Positions 32,485-45,103 are shown, counted from the stretch's first letter. The stretch: 64,000 nucleotides of DNA from Astrocystis sublimbata (GCA_022453515.1 JAJNNY010000072.1:62001-126000), one strand, 5' to 3'. The notes: generated by a model from the sequence alone, not told the origin. Translations and numbers: made by a program.

Positions 32485-33531
32485 GACCGACTTCTTTTTC
32501 GTAAATTAACGGTGATTATCTCCTAGAACTTCAGCTAGAACTGTAAGGCGATTTTCTTTTATTTTCGTGATATTGCGAGGGAGACCAATTCTAGGCCAAG
32601 GGATTGTCGGTGGTAGCACAAACGTATACGGTCCCAGCCCCCCTTGTTACAGGATGTTCCATTTTTCGAGGGATGAAATATAAGCGGTCGGGCTATTCAG
32701 CTGTAAGATACCTGGCGACACCATTACGTTTCTTTCGGGCACTTGTATAACTGACTTTCGCACGGCAATAGAACAAGACGCCTACTCACAAGTAATTGAT
32801 GTTTCAGGTTGTACGCATCATTGAAGAAGGCTCTACAGAAGCTAGGGGAAAACTTGAGGCTCCGCGGATAAGTTGGAGATTACAATACATGTATTTCATG
32901 TCGGCAATCACACAATGATCGCTCCAATCCCCTTGAACATGCCCTTTCGCTCACATATTCACTTGATATAAAGTCAGAAAGGCAAGCAACGAGAGAAAAT
33001 TGCATTGGCGAATAATATTCTGGACTATCACTCGAAAACGAGACTTAGGACCATACAAACAGATCAAAGTTTCCGACGTGATGCCACCAAGTCGAGCCTT
33101 AGAATGACTCTTGATGTCGTGATAATGGTATAAAATTTGCAACAGTAATTTCGAAATGCATATCTTGATCGTCAGTGTTTTGAACCGTTGAAGATTGACC
33201 CCATTATTAACCATCAGTCCTCTCTTCGTGTTATGCGTAACCGGGTATGGTCAGTTACCCACACAAGTGTATAAACCAATGGCAGGCTAAATAGTGTAGT
33301 AAACTTTACTAGGTTTCTCATATGCTCAGGTCGCTAGGATGGAATGGAGGTCAAGGTAACAATAAATTTCCACTGCATCCCAAAACTCTTTCTAATATTA
33401 TTCCATTTGGCAGTGCTTAGTCCAGGATCACATTCTCTTTCAGTGTCTGGACAGTGGCGTTTTGAGAGAGAAGCATGGTACTTTCAAACATTGTGCGGTG
33501 AATTTGAGCACACATGCTTGGTAATGATGAA
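32485..33531. other. Intergenic region
   Basis: About 1 kb upstream of the FTA2-like gene and downstream of REX4. AT-rich; no supported coding or RNA feature. Confidence 0.5.
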
Positions 33532-34644
33532 TTAGGTGGTTGATAGATTACTTGTTCTTCTTCTTTTCTTCTTCCCTTGTTTTCTTGGCCGGTTCGATTT
33601 CACTCTGTGGCCTGGTGGGCCGTCTTCCACCGGCATCCCATATCGATTTGCATTCTCGACGTCGAACTCGGACTTCTTGGTGCGAAATAGCAGCATCACG
33701 ACTCTAGCATCTTCAACACTGGAATGCTTTCCCTTCTGAAAGCCATCCAAGCCTAACAATTCCCTCGCTAAAGTCCGCAACGCCGGTTTGGGCCCGTGTC
33801 CATACTTGCGAAAGCTGGAATGCCGCGCTGTGTCGCGGATCTGCGGCATCGGATGCTTGAGTCCTAACACAGCTAAGTCGTGGTGCAGATCGTGACCGAC
33901 GAGGATCCGGTCCTTGAGTAGCCCGGCGACAGTGGCTTGCACCTCTTCGAAAGGTCGTGCAACCGGTGCCCGCAGTGTCGAGGATGTGATCCCCGTAATT
34001 GCTGTCCGATAGTCCGTCACAGGCTCGCGGGGTATTACCCAGGAGTCGTACACCTGTTTTCCGTGGAAGTCGACGCAGCTTACGCGCGCTAGCATGTGGT
34101 CATGTCCGTCTGGCCCTGTGCCTACCATTTCGCAGTCCATTGCGATGTATTTGCCGACTTCGATGCCTGGCGCAAGACCTTCGTTGACTCGGCGGCGATC
34201 TTCCGTGACGTCGGTGCTAGATACTTTGATAGAAGAAGTGGCTACAGCCCGCTTAGACCCCAAGTCATAGGCTTCGGCCAAGTCCTCGGCGGTGATATCA
34301 TTTTCCTGGGCCCAGAGAGCGAGCGACGGGGTTACGGTTGCGGGTGTGCCTTTGACTACTGCTGATGACTGGGACACACCCATGGCTTTGGGGGTTTTGG
34401 TAGAGGTTTTCTGCTTCTTGAAGGCCGTGTTCTGATACTGTCCTGCAGGCGCTTGCGAAGTGCTACCTGAGGTGCGACTCTTCTTTGTCACCAGTCCCTT
34501 TCCTTCCGAGGATGTAGCTTTCCGCTTCTTGTCCGAGGAGTGCCGTGGTGGTTGGTCTTTCGACTGAGAGGCCTGGGCGGCGGAAGACCCTGCCTTCAAT
34601 CTAGCTTGCAGAATCTTCCAATTTGAGGATAGCTCTGGGGCCAT
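33532..34644 (-). CDS. REX4: RNA exonuclease 4 (Rex4), DEDDh family
   Basis: 3'-5' RNA exonuclease acting in pre-rRNA processing in the nucleolus. Single exon of 370 residues from the ATG at 34644 (MAPELSSNWKILQARLK), which matches the conserved N-terminal NWKxLQ motif; the frame extends upstream, but without resemblance. A Lys/Ser-rich disordered N-terminal half carries nuclear-signal-like basic runs. The exonuclease domain starts at about residue 163 with KYIAMDCEMVG (first acidic pair Asp/Glu near 169-171), then ARVSCVDFHG, DYRTAITGI, LVGHDLHHDLAVL (second Asp) and SSVEDARVVMLLF with the His/Asp pair. The C-terminus is again basic. It is divergent from MCM6 across about 790 bp. Confidence 0.95.
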   Translation of the reverse strand: MAPELSSNWKILQARLKAGSSAAQASQSKDQPPRHSSDKKRKATSSEGKGLVTKKSRTSGSTSQAPAGQYQNTAFKKQKTSTKTPKAMGVSQSSAVVKGTPATVTPSLALWAQENDITAEDLAEAYDLGSKRAVATSSIKVSSTDVTEDRRRVNEGLAPGIEVGKYIAMDCEMVGTGPDGHDHMLARVSCVDFHGKQVYDSWVIPREPVTDYRTAITGITSSTLRAPVARPFEEVQATVAGLLKDRILVGHDLHHDLAVLGLKHPMPQIRDTARHSSFRKYGHGPKPALRTLARELLGLDGFQKGKHSSVEDARVVMLLFRTKKSEFDVENANRYGMPVEDGPPGHRVKSNRPRKQGKKKRRRTSNLSTT

Positions 34645-35148
34645 GTTCTCGTTTTCGACCGCTGGGGTCTCTATGCTTTCATGACGGTGATGCAGTAATA
34701 CTGCATGTACTCGGCTGTTGTAGTGACTTGTCAGATGCAGTATAGAGTAGGATCTCGGATCAGTTCGTTGCAATATAAGTCTTGATGTTTATAAAGAAAT
34801 TAATGGCCAATATGAGCCAGAGGTTAGAGATCGTGTTTGACCCGCAGAATGAACGACTTGAGTAGGATTCCAGGCCAGATATCTACCATCAAAGAACGGG
34901 AGGATCAAAGTGTATACTTGATGTCCAAAGTCAAGATACATAAAGTACATGACATACATGCATGTGATGCAGGTGAAATTGCTGGTTCTCGATTGATGAA
35001 TTTACAGCTCGACAGGCATACCTCCACCTACACCTATCTAGGTGGGTTCCTATGCAGGACCCCCAACTGCACTTGAAGTATCCCACGTATTGCGGCTTAG
35101 CTCAAACGGGCATCGATGCAACCACTTAACGCGCTTGGCTGAGATGAG

Positions 35149-35156
35149 ACGCGAAA
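35149..35156 (+). promoter_or_regulatory. Candidate MBF/E2F-like site (ACGCGAAA)
   Basis: ACGCGAAA within GAGACGCGAAAAT, about 285 bp upstream of MCM6. MBF-type factors in fungi bind ACGCG cores and drive G1/S expression of MCM genes. A second GACGCGA occurs near 35168. Match to motif is seen; function is inferred. Confidence 0.4.
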
Positions 35157-35311
35157 ATATGCCCGCGCGACGCGATCTGCCTTAGCCCCTCCACCCTCCA
35201 CCTTTCTTGACTCTCTGTACTTTCCAAACCACTCACTAATTACGGCGTGGATCTGCGTTGGTTGCATGCATGGCCTGTCACTACTAACCTTACTACGGTG
35301 TTTTTCTGAGC

Positions 35312-35347
35312 ATAGCGAAGATAGCGAAGATAGCGAACACAGCGAAC
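35312..35347. repeat. 9-bp tandem repeat in the MCM6 leader
   Basis: Four consecutive 9-mers (ATAGCGAAG twice, then ATAGCGAAC and ACAGCGAAC), about 90 bp before the MCM6 start codon, probably in the 5' leader. Confidence 0.75.
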
Positions 35348-35437
35348 ACACCCGTTCAACAGCGCCCCTATCTCTCCCTCTCCCACCAGCTCATTCCTTC
35401 CACGGTGTAGTACGTCGAGGGCACATCCTCCGCAACA

Positions 35438-38400
35438 ATGGCGACGCCGAGCGACGCCGGCTTCATGTCGGATGCCCCTGCGGCCACACCCAGGGCGAGG
35501 CAGTACCAACGAGGCTCCTCGGCCCGGCCACGAGGCCCTCCATCCGAGAGTCTGGCTGCGCACAGCGACGACGAGGGCGACGGCTTCGCCGACGACCAGA
35601 TCCCCGACCACCTCAAGCGACGGCGCAACGACGCCTCCACCATCCCCCGCGTCGAGGACAGGATCGGCGTCACGGTGCAGGACCACTTTGAGAGCTTCAT
35701 CGAGGAGTACGTCGAGGACCCCGTCGCCTCGGGCCAGCAGCCGGCCTCGAGCAAGACCACGGATAAATTCTACATCGCCCAGATCCACAGCATGAAGCTG
35801 TACCAGCTGTCGACCTTCTACGTCAACTACGACCACGTCGCCTCGTACCAGAACGGCGGCCTCGCCAACGCCATCAACACCCAGTACTACCGCTTCCTGC
35901 CCTTCCTCACCCACGCCCTGCACAACATGATCGCCAAGCACGAGCCCCAGTACTTCCGCGAGCATCGCCAGGCCACCACCTCCAGCGCCCAGACCACCTC
36001 GGGCGCGAGCAACGCCGGCTCCGCCAGCCAGTCCGAGTCCCAGGGCAGCAAGACCGCCAACCAGCAGACCGACAAGCTGTTCGCCATCGCCTTCTACAAC
36101 CTCCCCCTCGTCTCCCGCGTCCGGAGTCTGCGCGCCAAGAACATCGGCCAGCTGCTTTCCATCTCCGGCACCGTCACTCGCACGTCCGAGGTCCGCCCTG
36201 AGCTGTCGCTCGCCACCTTCAACTGCGCCGTCTGCCACGCCGTCATCTACAACGTCGAGCAGACCTTCAGGTACACCGAGCCCACGCAATGCCCCAACCA
36301 GGAGTGCGGCAACCGCCTGGCCTGGCAGCTCGACATCCGCCAGAGCACCTTCGTCGACTGGCAGAAGGTGCGCATTCAGGAGAACTCGTCCGAGATCCCC
36401 ACTGGCAGTATGCCGCGCACAATGGACGTCATCTTCCGCGGCGAAATAGTCGACCGCGCCAAGGCCGGAGAGCGGTGCATATTCACCGGAGCCCTGATCG
36501 TCGTCCCCGATGTGAGCCAGCTCGGTCTACCTGGCGTGCGTCCGACCGCTGTCCGAGACGACCGCAACGCGCCCCGCAATAACGATGTTGGTGGCAACGG
36601 TGTGTCGGGCCTGAAGTCGCTTGGTGTTCGCGACCTCACATACCGGCTCGCCTTTTTGGCCAACATGGTGACTCCGGACACAAACACCCCGGGACAGTCG
36701 GCCAACGGACAAGTCAACGATATCATCAACTCGATGACACAGGCTTCGGCTGAGACGGCTGAATCGGTGGAAGCTGCGCAAGCTGCCGTCCTGAACTCAA
36801 TGACGCCCAGTGAGATCGAGGAACTCCGTGAGATGGTTCACAGTGACCATATATACTCGCGGCTAGTTAAGTCCATCGCACCAACAGTCTACGGCCACGA
36901 GATTGTCAAAAAGGGTATCCTCCTTCAACTCATGTCCGGAGTCCATAAGACCACCCCCGAAGGTATGGCTCTGCGAGGCGACATCAACATCTGCATCGTA
37001 GGCGATCCCTCAACTTCCAAGTCTCAATTCCTAAAATACGTCTGCTCCTTTGCGCCACGTGCAGTGTACACATCGGGTAAAGCCTCTTCGGCTGCCGGTC
37101 TCACAGCCGCCGTGATCAAGGACGAGGAGACGGGAGAGTTCACCATCGAGGCCGGCGCTCTCATGCTGGCTGACAACGGTATCTGCGCCATTGACGAGTT
37201 CGACAAGATGGATATCGCCGACCAGGTCGCCATTCACGAAGCTATGGAGCAACAGACCATCTCCATCGCCAAAGCCGGTATCCAGGCCACCCTCAACGCG
37301 CGGACGTCGATCCTTGCCGCCGCGAACCCTGTCGGTGGTCGGTATAACCGCAAGATGACCTTGCGGGCCAACATCAACATGTCGGCACCCATCATGTCGC
37401 GTTTCGACTTGTTCTTCGTTGTCCTCGACGAGTGTAACGAGTCTATAGATCGCCACCTCGCAGAGCATATTGTCGGCCTCCATGCCCTGCGCGACAGCGC
37501 CATCGAGCCCGAGTTCAGCACTGAGTGCCTGCAGCGATACATCCGCTTCGCGCGGACGTTCCGGCCAGAGGTATCAGATGAAGCCAAAGAGCGGCTCGTG
37601 ACCAGGTACAAGGAACTCCGCTCCGACGACGCACAAGGCGGGATCGGCAAGAACAGCTACAGAATTACGGTTCGGCAGCTGGAGTCTCTGATCCGACTGT
37701 CCGAGGCCATTGCCAAGGCCAACTGTGTCGAGGAGATCACCCCGGACTTTGTCGACGAGGGATTCAATCTGCTGAGGCAGAGTATCATATCCGTCGAGCA
37801 CGACGACGTCGAGATGGATGACGACGAGTACGACGAGCCCGAGGACTCGGCTGCGCTCATCGCTGCCGCGGACGAGGCCTCGGGCGTCCCTGCTGCTTCT
37901 GACACCTCGGTAGCGGACGCTGAGGGCGATGAGGCCATGGGCGACGCCGCCGCCGAAAGCAGTGCAGCGCGCAAGAAGACGGCCATCACGTACGAGAAGT
38001 ACATAGCTATGGTGAACCTTCTCGTGTCGCGCGTCAACGATGACGAGGCCAGCGGGTCCGGCGAGGGTGTCGACGGCGAGGACCTTGTTCAGTGGTATCT
38101 CGAGCAGCGCGAGGACGAGCTCGATAGCGAAGAGGATTATCACAGCGAGATGGGCGTTGCGAAAATGGTGCTCAAGAAGATGGTCAAGGCACGCTTTTTT
38201 CCCTTTTTCCCATCACCTTGTCTCAACCCCTTAAGTTTCCTTTCCTTTCCTTTGATACTAAACTCCTGCCTCAAAACCCCCCTCTTCGAACTATGTTATT
38301 GCTGTTCTGTGAAATGGTGTTTGACTAACGAGACTACCTACAGGACAATATCCTCATGGCTGTTCGCGGCGAAGGCCTACCCGCCGACGGCGCCGACGCA

Positions 38401-38463
38401 GCAGATTCCCCGCAGAAGGTCGTCTACGTGCTGCATCCCAATTGCGCCATCGAAGATGTATAA
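35438..38463 (+). CDS. MCM6: DNA replication licensing factor MCM6
   Basis: Subunit of the hexameric MCM2-7 replicative helicase. Exon 1 is 35438..38188 and exon 2 is 38344..38463, giving 956 residues. An acidic, disordered N-terminal tail precedes the OB domain. The zinc ribbon has Cys pairs at about 263/266 and 285/290 (CAVC and CPNQEC). Walker A GDPSTSKS is at about 522-529, Walker B CAIDEFDKM near 584 and the SRFD arginine-finger motif near 653. The C-terminal winged-helix domain ends YVLHPNCAIEDV, which identifies MCM6 rather than another paralogue. Splicing of KKMVK to DNILMAVRGEG requires a GC donor (AAG|GCACGC); the nearest GT donor would delete conserved Val-Lys. The first part of the gene is strongly GC-biased at third positions. 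Confidence 0.96.
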
Positions 38464-39986
38464 GGGCAGGCGTGTTTTAAACGCGTAAACCAATACAATT
38501 TATACCCAGGACAGGACGGGAGAAACTCGAGATTGATTTGATTCAAGTATCATCTTGAGATTCGGGGGGTTGTCAGTTAGTTAGCATCGCAGGTGTTGCG
38601 GCGTTTTTTTGGAGTGTGGTATTTGTGCATGCTAGAGGCTGTAAATGATGGATATGAATGACATAGTGCATGAGGGGGCGAGACAGAAGGATTCGTTTTT
38701 TTGGGGCATGAAGAGATGAGACCAGAATAAAGATGAAAATGAGAAGACGAGATGCTTCCGTTGCCATCTATGCATGTCCACCATGCCTGGTATATAGTGG
38801 CAGGGCCGCATGGATTTCGTCAGGTAAAATTAGACTACACGTGGTAGAAAAGTCAATCGAGGGTCATGGGCCGTAGACAATTCACATCGAAATGGACCGG
38901 AACTCAGCAGCACGTGCCTTTATTTACAGTCGAAGCAATACGCATGAGGTCACAGTGATAACAGACCTCCCCATATTAAATGCGATGTTGAAGTTTTTAT
39001 TATGAAAACGTTCTGTCTTATGACTTGTTATCTGATAGTCCGTCTGCGCAGGTGAGTGGTTCCTGTTGTGACGCATCTGTCTGTGTCCAACCTGCTGAGC
39101 TGCACCAGCAAACTGAACCAGATCAGTTGCCAAAGAGGCAAGCTAGGTCAGGGTATGCATAACGGATGGTACACAGGCAATGAAACAAAGTCTGCCTTGT
39201 CGTGAAGCGAAAAGGCATAGCAAAGGTGTGACTAAAATTCCCAGCCATATAATTTGAAGTACTCCCTCCTTCCACATAGTCCAATGTTCTTGTCCTTCAT
39301 TTCATTGCGGCCAGTTGGGCGAGCCCAGTCCATCGTAATGCCACAAAAGTCTGCCGAGAGCAAGGTTTCCCCATAATCATGTCAGAATGAATTTTGCTGT
39401 CACAGATAAGTTTCATGCAATAATTCCATAAAATGGAAGGTGCCTCTGCTGAACTCGGATATATATCCACGTCAACACGTGAACACAGCGCCACTTGTCC
39501 ATGATGCCCATGAAATATCGGCCGCATCATTGGTAGAACAACCGCTCCCTTTTTCCTCTTCCTGGCCTCAACTCCAAAGAGATCCTGGTATAACCATCCA
39601 CAAACACATGATGACAGTGAGTACATCTCTCTGCCGAATGTAAGACAACGTCGTTTCCCACATGCCCTTCTATATCAACCATCGTCAACTATCAGGACAG
39701 CGGTATGCAGGAACGAGACCAAGACTTGATAGCGCGAAACATGGAAATGCGAAAGCGCACCATACTAGGGAACAAGTGACGAGTTGATTTCTTGTACACA
39801 CTGCCAATCCTATTATAATTCGGATATTTGCAGGCAGGGGAATTGACGACGCGTATTAACAGCATCGTTGGGCAACTGAGGAGAAACGTTGTATACAGCC
39901 TGTCGAAGATATTTCCAATCAATTGGAAGCCTTTGAAATTTGAAGGTGTTCAACATCCCAGCGAATCAGGTCAGCTGAGATGCTTA
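38464..39986. other. Convergent intergenic region
   Basis: 1.5 kb between the ends of MCM6 (+) and the large disordered-protein gene (-). Frames up to about 109 codons occur on both strands but lack support. No RNA gene was recognised. Confidence 0.45.
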
Positions 39987-42900
39987 TCAAGACTGTGTCG
40001 CCGAAATTGCGGCTCCCTGTCGACTCCAAGTCTCTCCACGAGCACGGAAGTTGCGAGGTCCTCGACTGGATACGGTTCGACTTGAAGACGACGCCGTATT
40101 GTGATCCCCGATGTGGTCTATGGCATCTCGACCGCCCCGACGACCATTTCTAGGAGCGTGCCGAGGACCCACGGTACGCGGCCCAGCGCGGCGAGGATTG
40201 CTTCCTGATCGGTGGTTTAGAATAGGGGCAATAACGATTTTAGCATCCGACATTCCAGGAGTAGATATCCGAATGACGCTCTTGCCCTGTGCATAATCGA
40301 AACCGAACTTAAAAGATTCAGATGCGACAGGGTCAATGCGCAATCCGTTTGGGACGGGAAACCAGTTGGGTTGAACAGCTTGCCATGCCGCGTCGGGCAC
40401 CTCTGTAGGTAGACGTACAGCGGGAAGAGATCCCATTTCCTGCTCCCCGAAACATTCCTCGGCCATCTCACGGCTAGTGAATGAGCTATCCTCGGTTGAA
40501 GCTGTACCAGAAGGAGAGAGCAGCGGAACATCCATAGAATCGTGTGATCGTGACGATTCGAATGGGACCAATATCGAGGAACCTATAGGCATGGATTTAG
40601 TTGGCGAAGTGGACTTTTTCCCCATAAGATTATTAATCTTGCTCTGCCAATTTTCCTGAGATGCGATCTCGTGCGGCTTCTGTGGTATTCCATTATAGAC
40701 CCGGCCTCGGCTTACCGGACGTCCGGATAGAGTCGTATCAGGTGCCCTTGGTACCGCATTGGATGCAGCCGCCGCAGCGAATGAGACAGGCGCTTGTCTC
40801 ATTTGGGGTGCAGTGACTTCAGAGGCAGCTGACTGCTCGGACGGAGGAAGCCTAACCCTTGGTTTCTGCGGGGGGAGGGCTACATGAGGTTTTGTGGCAT
40901 CACCGTCATACACAGGATGACCATCGGCAGTTGGCGGGGGTGGGGTAGGCGACTTCTCCCGTATAGACAATTGTGTGGAATTCGCGTGTGGCTGGGCGTC
41001 ATTCGAGGCCGGGAAGAAGCGTGAACCTGTGCGTGCCTGTGATGCAGGGCCTGTAGGCGGTGCGACTGAATGCGGAGCTGTAGCCTGCCTTCTGTGTTCG
41101 GGGTAAGGAGTGGCTTTCTCAGCTTGCATTTCCGACGAAGGTGCCCGGTGTGTCGCGACATAGGCTCCGCCCGAGCTACGTTTGCCTTCCCCATTCAGAG
41201 CCACGGGACGCCACGTATCTGTGAAGCTGGGCCCTGTCATCTTCTCTCCTAACGAGTTGTTTTGTCTAAGCCTCTCCAGTCGTTTTTGCTCATCATCAGC
41301 TTTGATATCGAAGGTCTTCCAAGCTTGCACGCCGTTGGGAGGTGGAGCGGGAGGGCCGATAGGTGCCAAGCGCACGTGTTGAGCGTCGGGGTGAGTAGCT
41401 TGAGCGGCTGAACGAAGGGGTGGTCCGATCGGCGCGGGCGGTCGGCGCATGATGTTGGTGCCAGTAGGTGCGTGAGACTCCGGCAGGGGTCCGATATCAG
41501 CATTGAAGGTCCCATTGCCGAGGGAGCGGCCATTACCAGGGGCACCCCACACATCTCGAGCGGTACCCTGATGGCCACCGGTCCAGGTTTGAAAACGATC
41601 TGGGTGCTGGGGGGATTCGGTCCATGGAGCTGCAGGCTGCCCATGTGCGCCCGCGACTGTCTGAGTCGGAGGCATCCGGGGCTGCTCGATGTCCATCGAC
41701 GATTTTATGGGCCCAGTAGCCGCACGCATTTCGGAATCAATACGCTCCTTCAGTACGCTGTCAATTGCAACAGGGTTCTCGACTTTGGCCTCGGAATCCG
41801 CCGCTGAACTCTGAACAGAATCTGGTTTGGGCGCCTCTGTGACACCCTTAGCTCGTACGGCGAGAGCGGCTGGGATTTCTGTCCTCTGTATCAGGCTTGG
41901 GGAGTCTTTCTTCGCACTTTTGCGTTCGGGTGCTGGACCGAGAGCTTTCAGCTTCGCGGCAATACGGGCCTGCTTAGCGGCCTCCTCACGCGCCTCCTCT
42001 TCAACACGCCTTCTAACGGCTTCCTCTCGCTTCTTCTTCATGAAGTCTTTTTGCGCTTGCCCATCAATGTATGTGCTTTGAGCCGGCACAGCATGGGCTT
42101 GATGGGGTGACACAGACTGATGGAATGTTGGGAGGGGATGCGCTCGTTGATCTTGTTGACTATGAGCAGAGAGGGTTGGTTGCGATACCGCAGGGCTCTC
42201 AGCGCTATCTTGAACCGAGCCAGCATGTGGCGGGGGCACTTGTCCTTGGTTTGAGCCAAGTTCGGGGGGTGGCACCAAGTCTTGCGACTTCGCTCCAACG
42301 CGAGGTGCTAGAAGACCGCTTCCTCCGCTTACGTTCGAAGATCCACGACGACGGTTGTATGGTCCTTCTTGCATGCTACTCCGCATCGATTGGAAGGCGG
42401 CTGAAGGTTCTGCGGGGCCTTGAGGCTCGTGATGGGTCTGACGCTGCAGCACAGCTGGCTGACGAGGGTTAGCATCGTGTCGTGACCCGCGGCGACCAGA
42501 TACGGGCTCGTAGCGGCCGGACTGGGAGTTAAAGAGCTCGCGACTCGTTGGTCCTTCTTGATAGCTTCTACTAAAGTCGTCCGCGGGGATCTCTTTCGTA
42601 GGTGGCGGTAACGGGTCACTCTTGATAATCAAGGCATCACGCAATGGATACCGGACTGGCGCCGTTTGGTTCGGGAAATCCATTGTCGCGGGTGGTACCT
42701 TCTCAACTGGTGGTAATGCGGCCCAAGGGGACTTGGCAGGGCCAGGTGGCGCTGGTGGCTTTGCCACCAAAGTAGGCTTCTCCGAGGCACCCTTTAGAAC
42801 AAGACCCTTGCCCGAAGCCAGTACTCCGTGTTTGACAGAGGGCGAAGCAGTTGCGCTAGAGATAGGAGCCGGTGATCGAGACTTGGGTATGAGAGCTGGA

Positions 42901-43954
42901 ATCTGGTCCCTCCGGGGCTTTTCGTAAGCGGCGTGTTGGGTGGGAGGACTCGCTGTAGCCTCTTCCGCAGCCGGCAACGTAATTTTGGTGCCGTCAGTCC
43001 ATGTTATGGTATCTGGCGCCCATTCGTCATCGTCGTCAATGTCGGCCCAATTTGACTGGCCCTTCAGGTCCTCGGGCCCAAGCCGATCCGCCAGATGAAT
43101 GCCGGCATCCTTCAGCTCCTCATCGGAACGCTTCTTTGCTTCTGGTTGCGTGGGTGCTAGAGAGAAGACTACGAGTTAGCGAAACCCAAAGCTGTATAAC
43201 GTCAAGGTAAGCTGAGCGGATAGCTGCAAGATATCAGACATACCCCGATTGCGATTCCAGACGAGGTTTGGGTCAGGTGCCCCTGGCGGTTTCCCATTCG
43301 CACTCAACGTCTTGGAGGCACCACCCAAGTTGCTGCCGGATTTCGCGACCAGCTTTAGACGAGAGGCAGAGGGCACAACCGTGGGCTGGGGGGTTGTCGA
43401 GGCGGACCCGGCGGCGGACTCGGGTCGCGAGGTGGAGCTTGTAGTGCCCTTGGATGCAAGGAAGGTGCGGTTCACCGAAACCGACTTGAAGCTTGTGGGC
43501 TTCTTGACGGCGGAAGAGGACCGCGCATGGCCCGTGTCATCTAATGCCTTGGTTGGGTCTGTTTTCAGTGCCTCCGTATCCGAGCCACCACCAACGCTAG
43601 CCTCTGCAGAATTGACGCATTCGTCAAGTATGTCGGCAATGTGTTTGATGTCGACTTCGTCCGAGACTCCGTTCACTGTGATGTTCGACTGGTCGACATT
43701 CTGGAAGCCGGACTCGGTGGCAGCAAGCTGGTTCTACCCATACCGACCATGTCAGCGAAGCGTACTCAACCTGGGAAGCTTTGAGCACCATGGGGTCTAT
43801 GGCGGCGACAGAACAGCACCAGCGAAGAGAGCGTGTGCTATGTAACAGGTGGAATGAGGAGGGAAGGGAAGAGAGGGTACAGGAGGACACTCACAAGTGA
43901 TGGCTCGTTGACAGATACATCGACAGGCCCTCGCACAGTGGCTTCAGTAGCCAT
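39987..43954 (-). CDS. Large disordered conserved protein with coiled coil and RGG-like tail, unknown function
   Basis: Minus-strand exons 43895..43954, 43244..43733 and 39987..43156 (introns 161 and 87 bp) give 1,239 residues. The start MATEATVRGPVDVSVNEPSL is followed by a short conserved-looking helix (DIKHIADILDECVNSA). A folded-looking acidic/Trp segment (NWADIDDDDEWAP, then TITWTDGTKITLP) sits after the second intron at about residues 213-238. Most of the rest is Pro/Ser/Gln-rich and disordered. A charged helix of about 45 residues (from QKDFMKKKREEAVRRR) looks like a coiled coil. The C-terminal end has a compact segment, then Arg/Gly-rich sequence (GRRGGRD, FRARGETW). This points to an RNA- or ribonucleoprotein-associated scaffold by composition only; I do not recognise a named family. 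Confidence 0.85.
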
Positions 43955-44161
43955 CATCCGAGTGTAGCCAAACGTAAGACGCAACTAATGCTTTCTCGTC
44001 AGGGGCTGGTCGGTAATCGTGATGGCGCGGTTGAAATGAGGGTGGGCGTGTGGCAGGCGCATGCGACAGAGATGCAAAAGGTCTGTCAGCGAGGTCGAAT
44101 ATGGGACAGGTTACGAGCTGATCAGCAGAATGTCAAGTGGCCTGGATCAGCTGGTAGGCGA

Positions 44162-44201
44162 GGTAGCGTGGCGTGGCGTGGCGTAGCGTGGCGTAGCGTG
44201 T
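44162..44201. repeat. GCGTGGCGTA minisatellite
   Basis: Eight 5-bp units of the type GCGTG/GCGTA in a row (GTAGCGTGGCGTGGCGTGGCGTAGCGTGGC...). It lies in the upstream region of the disordered-protein gene. Confidence 0.75.
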
Positions 44202-45103
44202 CGGCCGTTGTTGCTCTGGTCGTGCGGAACACAACGTTGGGTGGTGAAGATACCTGACCTTTGCCGGGTTGGTATGCAGTCAGTTGAGGTGCTGGAGCTG
44301 AGGTAACGGGCGAGACGGGCGAGACGGGTAACTGGTAACGGGTACGATGTAACTCGCACTCCCTCCTACCTACTGGTACTGTACAGTGTAAGGATGGGCA
44401 ACTAAGGCCGCCTTGGCGTTGGCGTTGGCGTCTGTCGCGAGGGCGGCAGAGTGTCAGTCTCTCGTAGACAATAACATCACCGGTCAAATCGCAAGAGGGG
44501 AATCAAACTCACTACTTGATGCTGGTGGTAATATCGTGTACAACGCATCTAGATGGTTATCAGAGGTAGTAGTGTACAGCTATGCTGCTAAAGGGACATG
44601 GGGGACAGCCGGGCGGGCTGTGGTGGAAGTTCAATGGTTGCAAAGGCTGCCGCGAGACCCAGCGCAGGACCCAGACATCCAAAGCTCTTGGTGCTTGGTT
44701 CGCCTGCAAAAAGTGGAGAGTGCGACCCGCTCTTGGATACTTGGGTACTTGACCTTAGGTACCGGGCGAGAGGTACCTTAGTGCGGCTGACATGACTGGG
44801 GGAGAGACAGTTGACAGCTGGCAGCGGTCAGAATACTGGCGAGCTGGCTGGCATTATCTGGATCAAATGATGACGACAGCCGCAAGCAGACCTCATGCCA
44901 CCCTCTGCCAGTTGGCGCCCTCGTACCAACCTAGGTAACCTCAAGCTTGGCTGTTGAGTCATTGCCCGTTGTTAGACCCTGAGAGTTAAGGCAGGTGCCT
45001 GCAAAAAGTATACCTAAGGAAGGCAGGCACAATACATATGGCGGCCGGGTAGGTATGTCGATACAAGTAGATCCTTGCTCACCCTCACTTCCTTCCGTTG
45101 GTA

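Larger units (their letters stand above)
34645..35437. promoter_or_regulatory. Bidirectional promoter region REX4/MCM6
   Basis: Shared 5' region of two divergent genes. It contains a TATCTAGGTGGG-type motif near 35035-35047, a candidate MBF site at 35149-35156, and a 9-bp tandem repeat just before MCM6. Confidence 0.55.

Noticed and set aside
35240..36289. 349-codon minus-strand frame opposite MCM6
   Set aside because: Antisense shadow of a GC-rich exon. MCM6 on the plus strand has full domain support; the antisense frame is Val/Gly/Asp low-complexity with no domain.
44413..44781. 122-codon plus-strand frame upstream of the disordered-protein gene
   Set aside because: Overlaps minisatellite and motif-rich noncoding DNA; no domain, no splice support.
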